Notes: generated by a model from the sequence alone, not told the origin. Counted from the first letter of the stretch, positions 1 to 8,631 are shown. The stretch: DNA of 11,989 bases from an uncultured Eubacteriales bacterium (GCA_900552775.1 USAP01000038.1:1-11989), one strand, 5' to 3'. Made by a program: numbers and translations.

Positions 1-1
1 G

Positions 2-502
2 ATAATAGATATACTCGCTATCATGTTCCTTTAAGGCATTATATATATTGATCGGTGTCACACTGGATAGTTCGTTATAACAGGATTCGATCATGTCTTT
101 TTCATCAACTGATACATTCTTAACAGCCGAAGGCAGCAGGGAATTTCCATAGACACCGACAGAGGTCGGACACAGCATGAAGTAGGTTGGAATCTCCGGA
201 TGCTTTGCAGCGAAGCTGTTAATGACAGCAAGATTTGTATGGATCTTATCAGCATCATATGCCGCACCGATATCGTCATAATCCGAAAGTACCTGCATCA
301 TCCGATCGTCTTTTGTATATACTGTTGAAATCTCTGTTTTGCCTATCAACCGTTCAGAATCATTCATGGCTGAGATCCACTGTTCCCTGCCATAGAACCG
401 GTCAGAGAACCAGGAATCAAAACCGTTCATAAATGTCTCGTCCTTGATGGAGGAAAGACTGATGGTTGGAAATTCCGACAGATAACGATTTTCATTTTCG
501 GA
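2..502 (-). CDS. DHHW-family protein, internal fragment truncated at both ends
   Basis: The minus strand is open for 167 codons and reads as the N-proximal part of a DHHW protein, a clostridial family related to the SGNH/AlgX-like fold and often linked to cell-surface polysaccharide modification. Counting from the codon at 502-500, it begins SENENRYLSEFPTISL, the characteristic opening found just after the membrane anchor. It continues with SWFSDRFYGREQWI (residues 30-43) and then YFMLCPTSVGVYGNSLLP (107-124). It leaves the window just after HDSEYIYY, where the family normally has its name-giving DHHW motif, so that motif itself is not seen. The N-terminal start and transmembrane segment are missing: upstream of 502 the frame stays open but encodes no hydrophobic helix, because it runs antisense into the SLH gene. 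Arginine codons here are largely CGG, whereas the genes to the right mostly use AGA, which suggests a different origin. The family call is from memory of its conserved pattern. Confidence 0.72.
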
Positions 503-512
503 AAAAGGCGCT
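495..512. other. Breakpoint or assembly junction between two truncated genes
   Basis: Coding continuity of the minus-strand DHHW fragment is convincing up to about base 502 (SENENR). Coding continuity of the plus-strand SLH protein is convincing from about base 505 rightwards (KALSLLAESDYV). Both genes lack their 5' ends, and no promoter, ribosome-binding site or intergenic DNA separates them. The ATG at 466 that would open the plus-strand frame lies antisense inside the DHHW coding sequence, has no convincing ribosome-binding site and is followed by no signal peptide, so it is not a credible start. No insertion-sequence end, target duplication or tRNA is visible at the junction. The exact base cannot be fixed by eye. 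Confidence 0.65.
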
Positions 513-1545
513 TTCTCTTTTGGCTGAATCCGATTATGTAAAATCCGTAAAATATTTGAGAAAATCAGACGGGAAAGCGGGCTTTAAAGAGGTTTTAAAT
601 TCGTTTACGGTGCTCTCGAGAATCAAAACCGCAGAGAGCTATGAAAGTCTGAAAACAATATACGAGAATTATCTTCCGAATATTCTGAAAAGCGACAGCA
701 GATATACAAAAACGGTTTCAAAGAGTGTTTTCAAGGAGCTTATTAAACTGAATTTTGTAAATTTGCCCGATATGGAGGATAATTTTGAAATTGCACTGAA
801 CAAAGCGATTAAAAATAACAGCGGTTCGGGCACGGGCAGCTCAGGCACGGGCGGTTCTTCATCGGGAGGAGGCCCATCGGCTTCAATAAATACGCCTGTA
901 AATTCGGGCTATGACCCTTCGATTAACGAATCGGCCGGAACGAATAATCCCGAAAACACGGCAAGGGGATATAAAATTACAAAGCTAATACCCGGAAATG
1001 CAAGCTTTTCCGATTTGCCGACGGAGCATTGGGGCTACAACGCGGTATCCTCACTTTATGCGTCCGGCATCATTTCAGGTTATGAAAACGGAACGTTTCA
1101 GCCGTCAAAGGGAATAACAAGAGCGGAATTTGCAAAGCTTATGGTTGCCGCCTTTAATTTTACGGGAAATCCCGCAAAAAGATTTTCCGATGTTGCGGAT
1201 GACCAATGGTTTTCAAAATATGTCAATGTTGCTGCCGACAACGAAATTATAAACGGTTATGACGGAAAATTCAATCCGAATGACAACATAAAAAGGCAGG
1301 ATGCGATTCTTATCGCGTACAGAGCCGCGCAGGCAGTCGGGGTAAGCTACAGCGGAACATATAATTTCGATGATCTTCTTTCCGCCGATACATATTCGTG
1401 GCCCGCGATTATATCGCTTTCGGCAAACAAAATAATAACGGGCGACAACAATAATTTCGTTAATCCTCAAAATGAAATTACAAGAGTTGAAGCGGCGCAG
1501 GTAATATTCAGACTCCTTACAGATATTAACGAGAGAATAAATTGA
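505..1545 (+). CDS. SLH-domain surface protein, C-terminal part (5' truncated)
   Basis: This is the C-terminal cassette of a larger exported protein anchored to the cell wall. Counting from base 505, residues 1-103 are charged and apparently helical. Residues 104-127 form a Gly/Ser-rich linker. Three SLH repeats follow. The first (about 167-217) has FSDLPTEHWGYNAV, GIISGYENGTFQPS and ITRAEF. The second (about 226-277) has FSDVADDQWFSKYV and IINGYDGKFNPN. The third (about 287-339) has SWPAIISLSANKIITG and ITRVEAAQVI. SLH triplets bind pyruvylated secondary cell-wall polymers and hold surface proteins or enzymes to the envelope. The N-terminal part, which would show the signal peptide and any catalytic or binding domain, is lost at the junction near 500, so the protein's main function is unknown. 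The stop is 20 bases before the next start and close to its ribosome-binding site, so the two are probably co-transcribed. Confidence 0.85.
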   Translation, partial: KALSLLAESDYVKSVKYLRKSDGKAGFKEVLNSFTVLSRIKTAESYESLKTIYENYLPNILKSDSRYTKTVSKSVFKELIKLNFVNLPDMEDNFEIALNKAIKNNSGSGTGSSGTGGSSSGGGPSASINTPVNSGYDPSINESAGTNNPENTARGYKITKLIPGNASFSDLPTEHWGYNAVSSLYASGIISGYENGTFQPSKGITRAEFAKLMVAAFNFTGNPAKRFSDVADDQWFSKYVNVAADNEIINGYDGKFNPNDNIKRQDAILIAYRAAQAVGVSYSGTYNFDDLLSADTYSWPAIISLSANKIITGDNNNFVNPQNEITRVEAAQVIFRLLTDINERIN

Positions 1546-1547
1546 CA

Positions 1548-1568
1548 AGAAAGGTGATGATTTTTTTG
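1548..1568 (+). promoter_or_regulatory. Ribosome-binding site pointing to a TTG start at 1566
   Basis: AGAAAGGTGA (1548-1557) is a near-perfect clostridial Shine-Dalgarno sequence and sits 8 bases before TTG at 1566, which opens a signal peptide beginning with KKIISIVSAV. The frame is open further upstream to TTG 1542, GTG 1554 and ATG 1557, but these precede, lie inside or directly abut the Shine-Dalgarno sequence and cannot be served by it. This makes 1566 the best start. Confidence 0.7.
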
Positions 1569-4178
1569 AAAAAAATAATATCAATTGTTTCGGCAGTGAT
1601 TTTGTCGGTTTCGGCGTTGTCGTTGAATGTATCGGCAGAACGAAATGAAAATTCAAAATACGAATTTGTGTCGAGACTCGGCATCACTTACGGAATCGGA
1701 AAATCGCAGGATGAACCCTTGACAAGAGCAGAGTTTACCGCAATGGCCGTAAGAATGATTAACCTAAACGATGTGTCGGGCGTTGAGGCGGCCTTCAACG
1801 ACGTTTCAAAGGATTCGCCTTTCTTTGACGAAATCAACATTGCAAAATCGCTTAGGATTTCAAACGGAATTGCGGAAGGGATATTTTCTCCCGATGAGCT
1901 TATATCCTATAATGCGGCGGTCAAGGAAATTGTTGTGGCGCTGGGATATGAGGGGAAAGCGGAGTCCGGCGGGGGCTATCCCTACGGATATATAAGCATT
2001 GCAAACGATCTCAGGCTTACGAAAAACACAAGTAAAAACGACGACGATTCTTTAAGCCTCGGCTCCGCGGTCAACATGATTTATAACGGCCTTCATTCCG
2101 AGGTTTTCGGAGAAGATGATGAAACGTATAAAAAAGGCAGAAAAGCTATTTCGGTTTTTTTCGGTCTTAATGAGATAAGCGGCGTTGTGTCAAGCGTTGG
2201 GTATATGAGCGATACCGATTACTCCGCCGGCAAAAACAAAATAGAAATAAATGCCGTGACGTTAAACTGTGATTTTTGTTCGGAGGATATGTTCGGGAAA
2301 AAAATCACCCTTTGGGTTGACGGCGACAACAATGTCATAACGGCAGATGAAAACGCTGTGAATTCCGAGGTCCGCATAGATACGGAGGATATAATAAGAT
2401 TTTCCGACAATACGCTTGTCGTTAGCGAGGACGGAAAAACGGAGAAAAGCTATAAATTCGACAAAGGGTTTGCGTATATAAAAAACGGCAGAGTAATAAG
2501 TCATACACAGTCGGATTTTCTCGGTAAAATCGGAAGCGCGAGACTGATTGACAACAACGGCGACGGAAAATACGATTATTACGTTGCGGAGTTAAAGCAG
2601 TATTTTGTTGTTGACTCAAAGAGCCTGAGCGATAAAACGGTTTATGATAAAAATTTTGATAAGAAAACGATAGATTTGACAGAAAACAATGATAATTCGG
2701 TTACCGTTCTGAAATATGATTTGCAGACAAAGACATATTCTGCCGGCGGCTTTAACGATATTGCCGAGGGGAACGTTATAGAGTATATGCAGAGCGATGA
2801 CAAAAAGGTCTTGAAGGTGATCGTTTCCGACGCCGGGGAGCTTTCGGGAAAGGTTGAGGAAATTCTCGACGACGAGATAGTTGTGAACAATAATACATAT
2901 AAACTCAATTATTACTTCAAAGACAGAAAAAATGTTCTTTCGTTCGGCGTCGAATACACATTTTTACTTGCTCCGGACGGAACGGTAACGGATGTTAAAT
3001 CGGTATCGAAAAACGATGTTAAATACGGACTTATACTGGGAAGCAAAATTAATAAAAACATCGGAAACGACGTTAATGTCAAGCTGCTGAGCGAGAATGG
3101 CAAACGCGAGGTATTCAGCCTTGCCGACAAATTGACCGTGGACGGAGAGAGAAAAGACAAAAACTCAGATAATGTAAAGAAAATTTTGAAAAACGGTGAC
3201 TTTCCGTCATATTCTCTGATACGCTACAGCCTTAATTCTGCGGGAGAAATTTCGATGATTGACACCGAGGAATTCAAGCAATTGGAGCAAACCGTTGAAA
3301 CAAACAACAATACTGACAATTCTCTTACGTGCTACAGCGACAAGGCTTATATAAGATACAAAACAAGCGGAAACGTCGCCATACCGAATTATATACTGTC
3401 ACGTTCGACGATTTTTATGGTTCCGACAGAGCTGGCATCAAATCAGCAGAAGGAATATGACGAGAGCTGCTTTAAAATCGTTGCCGCGTTTGAACTGACA
3501 AATGATACGGAATACAGACTGAGCGCATATGATCTTGACGAAAGCTTTTACCCGAGGGCTGCTGTGGTTTACGGCGCTTCTTCAGACCCCGACGAGCTGG
3601 AAACGCCCAACGAGTATACGACTTCGTTTATGGTTTCGGGCGTAACTGACGCGTTAAACGACGAATACGTCAAGGTTAAAAAAATATACGGGGTAAGAAA
3701 CGGAAAATACGTTGAATATATATGCACAAGCGAAGTGTTATCAAAGCTTACGGCGGCCGACAAGCTGCCGAAAAAAGGCGATATTGTAAGAGCGGTGATA
3801 AGCGGCGGCAAAATAATCGGGCTTTCAAGAGATGTTATTTTCTCTGATACCGGCTTTGATATAAACTATGATAAGGACGGCGTGTCGTCAAGCGCAAATT
3901 CGGTGACATCATATATAAGCGGAACTCTCATATCAAAGGATAAGGATTCAATAGTGCTTTTGGCAGATAAAATGCCCATCCCGAATTCGGGCGGATATAT
4001 AAATAAAATTGCGCCTATAAGCTTATCTAATCCCACATATACGGTGTTTGATACGAAAACGGGCGATATCTATCCCGGCAAGTACGAAAACTTAAGTGTT
4101 TCGGGAGAACGAGTTCAGTATATTGTTTGCAAGCTGAGTTATTACAGAGCGGATACCGTGTTTATTTACATAAAGTGA
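1566..4178 (+). CDS. Secreted protein with N-terminal SLH-like repeats and a repetitive beta-rich body
   Basis: From the TTG start this encodes 870 residues. Residues 1-24 are a signal peptide (KKIISIVSAVILSVSALSLN, then VSA). Three SLH-like repeats follow. The first (about 31-70) keeps LTRAEFTAMAVRMINL. The second (about 77-130) has FNDVSKDSPFFDEINIAKSL and a weakened ending. The third (about 132-176) is strongly degenerate and lacks the TRAE motif. The remainder is predicted beta-rich. It contains recurring short units of the form SGxVxxI..D.I.V, starting near residues 205, 427, 690 and 785, plus an acidic DNNGDGKYDY loop (about 329-338) resembling a calcium-binding DxNxDGxxD loop. There is no catalytic motif and no C-terminal anchor. 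Architecture suggests a structural S-layer or scaffold protein rather than an enzyme. It ends 13 bases before the lyase start, consistent with co-expression. The SLH call is firm for the first repeat; the role of the body is unknown. Confidence 0.85.
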   Translation: MKKIISIVSAVILSVSALSLNVSAERNENSKYEFVSRLGITYGIGKSQDEPLTRAEFTAMAVRMINLNDVSGVEAAFNDVSKDSPFFDEINIAKSLRISNGIAEGIFSPDELISYNAAVKEIVVALGYEGKAESGGGYPYGYISIANDLRLTKNTSKNDDDSLSLGSAVNMIYNGLHSEVFGEDDETYKKGRKAISVFFGLNEISGVVSSVGYMSDTDYSAGKNKIEINAVTLNCDFCSEDMFGKKITLWVDGDNNVITADENAVNSEVRIDTEDIIRFSDNTLVVSEDGKTEKSYKFDKGFAYIKNGRVISHTQSDFLGKIGSARLIDNNGDGKYDYYVAELKQYFVVDSKSLSDKTVYDKNFDKKTIDLTENNDNSVTVLKYDLQTKTYSAGGFNDIAEGNVIEYMQSDDKKVLKVIVSDAGELSGKVEEILDDEIVVNNNTYKLNYYFKDRKNVLSFGVEYTFLLAPDGTVTDVKSVSKNDVKYGLILGSKINKNIGNDVNVKLLSENGKREVFSLADKLTVDGERKDKNSDNVKKILKNGDFPSYSLIRYSLNSAGEISMIDTEEFKQLEQTVETNNNTDNSLTCYSDKAYIRYKTSGNVAIPNYILSRSTIFMVPTELASNQQKEYDESCFKIVAAFELTNDTEYRLSAYDLDESFYPRAAVVYGASSDPDELETPNEYTTSFMVSGVTDALNDEYVKVKKIYGVRNGKYVEYICTSEVLSKLTAADKLPKKGDIVRAVISGGKIIGLSRDVIFSDTGFDINYDKDGVSSSANSVTSYISGTLISKDKDSIVLLADKMPIPNSGGYINKIAPISLSNPTYTVFDTKTGDIYPGKYENLSVSGERVQYIVCKLSYYRADTVFIYIK

Positions 4179-4191
4179 AAGGAGCGGGGAA

Positions 4192-7100
4192 ATGACTAAA
4201 AAAACAATATCTATACTAACGGCGCTTATACTTATTTTGGTAAGCCTGCCTGCAGGCGCCGCAGGTGTAAAATGCAGCGTCAATGAGGTTTTTGACGATT
4301 ATGCGTTCAATGAGCAAAGCTTCGGAAGCAATTTCAAAGTTCTTTCGGGACTGAATACGAGAATTGTAGAGAGAAAGGGAACGGATAAAGCGCTTTACTC
4401 CGAAATGTACGGCAATGCATTTAAAGCTTCTTTTCCTGTTTCGGAGTTATACGGCAATACGGTTTTTTCCTATGATATAAAAATAGACGGTGATGTAGAG
4501 GGAAATGTTTTAAACCTTAAGGGAGAAAGCCCTGTATTCAGATATACAAACAGCAAAATACTTCTCGATAACGACAGAAACATAGGTAACTATGTAAGCG
4601 GCAAATGGACAACATATGCGGTTGCCGTTGATTTCGAATCAAACACGTATGACCTGTATGTTGACGGGAAAAATATTTTTTCAAACCGGTATTTTTATTC
4701 AACGCAAAAAAATGTTAAAGAGATTGATTTTACGTTCAGCGCAAGGAATGACGATAAAAAATGCTCCGTGGCGATTGACAACGTAAGAGTGTATGAGGGG
4801 AAAGAGATTCTGCCGCCGGCCTCATTTGAACAAAAAAAGCGTTCGACGGAGGTTTTGGATTTTGAAGAAATAACGGAAAAGGTTACGTATGACAAAGTAT
4901 TTCTCGATTCAAACGGGAAAGACGGAATAAGCGTGTCCTTTACTCAAAAGGACAACACAATTGCAAGATGGGACAGCGTTCCCGGCGAAACAAGGCCGTC
5001 AATGCATTTTGTCAAGCAGGGCAAAAATGACGTTTTTGCCGACATTTCACTCGGACTGCCCGACGATTGTACAAAGTTTGTTGTGGAATGTGATTTTTAT
5101 CCAGTAAAAAGAGAAAACTCAACCGCAAACATTTGTACATTGTACAGCTCCGACGGAAGAACCTCATTGCTCATGAGAATGTATAATGAGCCTAATAATA
5201 CGTTCCTTGTAGGCAATATGTTTTCCTGCGGAACAATTCCCGTCGGCGAATGGAGTCATCTTACGGCGGTGGTCAATCTGATTAACGGAACCTGCGACGG
5301 TTATGTAAACGGTGTGTTGAAGGTATCGAACGCTCAGCTTGTAAACGGCGGTGTTGTTCCGTCTAAGATGAGAATCGGCTTCCCGAGCACGGATTCAGAG
5401 GGACACAATGAATGTTATATGAGAAATTACAAGGTTTACGAAGGAAATGTTATACGCGAATTTAACGACGAGGACAAGGAAACCGCACCCGGGCTTGACG
5501 CCGATGAGTTTACCTCCATACTTACGTCCGATGAAACCGTCAAAACCTTTCTCGGTTACGACACGGTATTTATGTCGTCAAACACTAAATGCTACATAAA
5601 CAAAGAAAAAAGAGATTACAGCGAATTTTCCGCCGCCCCGTTCAAGGACGAAAACGGTGTTTTGTACGTTCCGGCGGATATTATCTCAAACGCCTTTTCT
5701 CTCGGACTTGAAAGCAAAGAAAACGAAGCGGTTCTGGACGGAAAGTATACGCTGAAAAACGGGGAAAAAATATGTCGCGGAAATTCCGGCTCAATCGAGC
5801 TTAAAAACGCGCCCGTAAAAAAGGACGGAATTTTCTACATTCCGGCAGAAACCTTCTGCAGGGACGTTTTGAAGAAATATGTATATAACGACGAACGCGG
5901 ATATATGCTTGTTTCCGATACAGACCGCGCCTACGGCAACAACAGGTCAAATATATGGGAAAGATCCGACGATATAGAAAGATATATGCATTTTGACAGG
6001 CCCGACGGCTCGAAAATAATCGAGGATATGAAAAAGTCTGATATTTACGGAGTTCATCCGAGACTTATTGCAACCAAGGAAGAGTTTGAGCAGCTTAAGA
6101 AAAAGATTCAGAGCAAAAAGGAATATCTTGAGATATATAAAGATTTCATCTTAAAATGCGAGAACTATGTTTTGCAGCCGCTGACCAAATATGATAAGCC
6201 CGACGGCCTGCGCCTTTACGGGGCGCTTGCAACAACCGCGGGAGCGATTATCAAAAATCTCGGCATGGCATATCAGCTTACGGGAGACAAAAAATATGCC
6301 GAGCGCGCATGGCAGGAAATTGAAAATATCCTCTCGTGGGATGATTGGAACTGCGACAATCACTATCTTGATACCGGCGCTGCCGTTCCGATGATAACAG
6401 GCGGGTACGACTGCATTTACGATTATCTGACAGCAGAGAGGAAGGAGCTTTTTAAAAAGCGTTTTCAGGAGTTGTATCTCGATTATGCGGTCGGGGCTTG
6501 CATGGGGACAACGAAATTTACCCTGTACAATTCAAGCTACACGCAAAGCAACTGGGGAGCCGTTTGCGGCGACGGAATGATTCACGCGGCAATGTGCCTT
6601 ATAGACGAGGAGGATGAAAACAGTCTTCTCACTAAAAAATGCAAATTTTTAGCCTCGGAGATTATTCAGTCTCTGGAATTTCCGTTCGGGCAGCTATTCC
6701 CGGCGGGAACGACCTCGGAAGGATTTGTGTATTGGGAATACTATTTGACGGATCTTTCGTCGGCGACCGATCTGCTGATGAGAATGTGCAACGATGATTA
6801 CGGCTTCTTGTCGTCTCCGGGATTTGATAAATGTGTTGACTACGGTATATACGGTCAATCCGATAACGGCGCATGGCCTTACTCGGACACCGATATGGAC
6901 CTCGGAGTATATTTCCCGATGACAACATTTTTATATGCCAAAATTGCAAACAATAAGGAAATGATGTCAACACTTGAAGCTTTCAAGGATTATCTCGGCG
7001 TCAGGGGCAATCTCAGTTATCTTCTTTGGTCAGGCGAAGGCGACAGGCAGACAAAAATTAACTATCCGCTTGATTACTATACCGAGGGCGAGGAAATAAC

Positions 7101-8571
7101 GGTTATGAAATCCTCGTGGAAGGATAAAGATGGTATCTTTCTCGGGGCGCTCGGAGGGCGCAACACCCTTTCGCTTTGCCATATGGACAAAGGAACGTTT
7201 ATATTTGACGCTCTCGGCGAAAGATGGTTTTTGGACTTGGGCAAGGACAACTATAACATTGCCGACGGATATTGGGCTGAGGATACAAGAAGACGCTTGT
7301 ACAGAATCGGAACGGAAGGTCATAACTGCTTAAACATCAATCCCTCTCCCGATGAATTCGGTCAGGAGAAAAATCAGACCGCGAAGGTGATAAGACACGA
7401 ATCGGCCGACAGAGGTTCAATTGCGGTTTATGATTTGAAGGATGTTTACGGAACAAAAACAAGCAGCTATAATCGCGGCTTTTATATGTGCGATGACCGC
7501 GACGCCGTAATTGTACAGGACGAATTGACGCTCACGGCGAAAAGTGACTTATATTGGTTTTTGCATACAAAAGCGGATATTGAAATATCATCTGACGGAA
7601 AAACCGCGGTCTTCAGGCAAAACGGCAAAAAGGTCAGAGTTGAGTTTTACACAGATCTTACCGACTGGAAGCTTGAAGTTATGGATGCAGAACCCCTTAG
7701 CGAGCAGACAAAGGTTGTAGGGGAATACGCAAGAGACGGAATAAGAAAGCTTGCTCTCGTGTCGCACAATGCTTCGGGAAACGTTACGATTTCCGCAAAG
7801 ATAATTCCCGTAACGGACGAGGATACGATTATACCGCTTGAATACAAGCCTATCTCGTCATGGAGTATTCCCGAGGGAAAAATGAACAAGCCCGAGCTTT
7901 CAGCCCTTAAAATGAACGGCTTGCCGCTTGACGGATTTACCCCCGAAACCAAGAACTACACAATACACCTTCCGTACGGAAGCGATGTTCCTTACTTTGA
8001 GGCCGAAAGCGCAAATGCGGCAGTTGAAATTTTTCAGCCGCAAAGCTTTATGGACGATTGTGTTATTACGCTTACAAACGCGGAGGGCAAAAAGGTTAAA
8101 TATAAAATAAAGTTCAGTCTTGAAATCATGATTAAAAACAATCTCTCAAATATCGAACCTGTTGCAGGGGAGAGCAAGGAGGCTTTAGAGCTTAAAGCCG
8201 TTTCGGTTACCGCAAGCGATGAGCCGCAAAAAGACCATCTTGCAGCGTGTGCCGTGGACAGAGATTATAAAACAAGCTGGACATCCGACACCGACGGAGC
8301 ATATATTGAGCTTGATCTCGGTTCGCTTAAAGAATTCAGCGGACTTGAGCTTGCATTCTTATCGGGCGCAAGCAGAAAATACAGCTATGAAATACTGTAT
8401 TCCGAGGATAAACAAAATTATACGAGAGTGTTTAACGGGAAATCGACCGGCAAAACCGCGGAAACGGAACTGCTTAAAATACCCGGCAAAGCACGTTATG
8501 TGAGATTGGTCGGTCATTTCAATTCCGAATCTAATTGGAATAACCTATCGGAGTTTCACGTTTATAAATGA
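4192..8571 (+). CDS. Secreted multidomain heparinase II/III-family polysaccharide lyase
   Basis: This encodes 1459 residues from ATG 4192, preceded by AAAGGAG (4178-4184) at 7 bases. Domains in order: signal peptide (1-23, ending PAGA); two concanavalin A/LamG-like sandwiches (about 30-203 and 221-420); a copper-amine-oxidase-N-like domain (about 460-576, with GVLYVPADIISNAF and GIFYIPAETF); the lyase alpha/alpha region opening with GVHPRLIATKEEFEQLKKKI (about 620-940); the heparinase II/III C-terminal beta region (about 960-1165); a cadherin-like beta-sandwich (about 1235-1309, LSALKMNGLPLDGFTPETKN); and an F5/8 type C carbohydrate-binding domain (about 1327-1459). Family-type motifs are NHYLDTGAAVPMITGGYD (723-740), SNWGAVCGDGMIHAA (786-800), SEGFVYWEYYL (842-852, candidate catalytic Tyr) and CHMDKGTFIFDALGERWFLD (996-1015, candidate His997). 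The family cleaves uronic-acid glycosidic bonds by beta-elimination outside the cell. The actual substrate (glycosaminoglycan, alginate-like, pectic or bacterial exopolysaccharide) cannot be read from the sequence. There is no SLH or sortase anchor of its own. Confidence 0.88.
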   Translation: MTKKTISILTALILILVSLPAGAAGVKCSVNEVFDDYAFNEQSFGSNFKVLSGLNTRIVERKGTDKALYSEMYGNAFKASFPVSELYGNTVFSYDIKIDGDVEGNVLNLKGESPVFRYTNSKILLDNDRNIGNYVSGKWTTYAVAVDFESNTYDLYVDGKNIFSNRYFYSTQKNVKEIDFTFSARNDDKKCSVAIDNVRVYEGKEILPPASFEQKKRSTEVLDFEEITEKVTYDKVFLDSNGKDGISVSFTQKDNTIARWDSVPGETRPSMHFVKQGKNDVFADISLGLPDDCTKFVVECDFYPVKRENSTANICTLYSSDGRTSLLMRMYNEPNNTFLVGNMFSCGTIPVGEWSHLTAVVNLINGTCDGYVNGVLKVSNAQLVNGGVVPSKMRIGFPSTDSEGHNECYMRNYKVYEGNVIREFNDEDKETAPGLDADEFTSILTSDETVKTFLGYDTVFMSSNTKCYINKEKRDYSEFSAAPFKDENGVLYVPADIISNAFSLGLESKENEAVLDGKYTLKNGEKICRGNSGSIELKNAPVKKDGIFYIPAETFCRDVLKKYVYNDERGYMLVSDTDRAYGNNRSNIWERSDDIERYMHFDRPDGSKIIEDMKKSDIYGVHPRLIATKEEFEQLKKKIQSKKEYLEIYKDFILKCENYVLQPLTKYDKPDGLRLYGALATTAGAIIKNLGMAYQLTGDKKYAERAWQEIENILSWDDWNCDNHYLDTGAAVPMITGGYDCIYDYLTAERKELFKKRFQELYLDYAVGACMGTTKFTLYNSSYTQSNWGAVCGDGMIHAAMCLIDEEDENSLLTKKCKFLASEIIQSLEFPFGQLFPAGTTSEGFVYWEYYLTDLSSATDLLMRMCNDDYGFLSSPGFDKCVDYGIYGQSDNGAWPYSDTDMDLGVYFPMTTFLYAKIANNKEMMSTLEAFKDYLGVRGNLSYLLWSGEGDRQTKINYPLDYYTEGEEITVMKSSWKDKDGIFLGALGGRNTLSLCHMDKGTFIFDALGERWFLDLGKDNYNIADGYWAEDTRRRLYRIGTEGHNCLNINPSPDEFGQEKNQTAKVIRHESADRGSIAVYDLKDVYGTKTSSYNRGFYMCDDRDAVIVQDELTLTAKSDLYWFLHTKADIEISSDGKTAVFRQNGKKVRVEFYTDLTDWKLEVMDAEPLSEQTKVVGEYARDGIRKLALVSHNASGNVTISAKIIPVTDEDTIIPLEYKPISSWSIPEGKMNKPELSALKMNGLPLDGFTPETKNYTIHLPYGSDVPYFEAESANAAVEIFQPQSFMDDCVITLTNAEGKKVKYKIKFSLEIMIKNNLSNIEPVAGESKEALELKAVSVTASDEPQKDHLAACAVDRDYKTSWTSDTDGAYIELDLGSLKEFSGLELAFLSGASRKYSYEILYSEDKQNYTRVFNGKSTGKTAETELLKIPGKARYVRLVGHFNSESNWNNLSEFHVYK

Positions 8572-8611
8572 TGTAAATTCAGGTTAAGTCAAATTTCGGC
8601 TATTATTTATG

Positions 8612-8631
8612 AAAGGATGGTGAAATGTATG
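8612..8631 (+). promoter_or_regulatory. Ribosome-binding site pointing to ATG 8629
   Basis: AAAGGATGGTGA (8612-8623) matches the long clostridial Shine-Dalgarno consensus with one mismatch. The upstream in-frame ATG at 8617 is embedded in it, so translation most likely begins at ATG 8629, giving a signal peptide that starts MKLRRIIAAAAVLAML. The 57 bases between the lyase stop and this start contain no visible hairpin terminator. Confidence 0.65.

Noticed and set aside
91..432. Short open frames at 91-279 (minus) and 235-432 (plus) as small genes
   Set aside because: Both are out-of-frame shadows of the DHHW fragment, which fills the region on the minus strand.
466..504. ATG at 466 as the start of the SLH protein
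   Set aside because: It lies antisense within well-conserved DHHW coding sequence, has no convincing ribosome-binding site and leads into no signal peptide; the real start is lost beyond the junction.
814..888. Low-complexity Gly/Ser-coding DNA as a tandem repeat or assembly artefact
   Set aside because: It encodes an ordinary flexible linker in front of an SLH triplet, as expected for this type of protein.
1542..1570. TTGACA at 1542-1547 as a promoter -35 box
   Set aside because: It spans a stop codon inside a tightly packed operon and there is no convincing -10 box about 17 bases downstream.
4258..4284. Lipoprotein signal (Cys28) in the lyase
   Set aside because: The residues before Cys28 (GVK) do not fit a lipobox; a standard signal peptidase I site at PAGA is more likely.
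8572..8628. Internal promoter in the 57-base gap, with TATTAT at 8601-8606 as -10
   Set aside because: No recognisable -35 element at the right distance; a single AT-rich hexamer is expected by chance.
8572..8628. Terminator after the lyase gene
   Set aside because: No inverted repeat followed by a T-run is visible in the gap.
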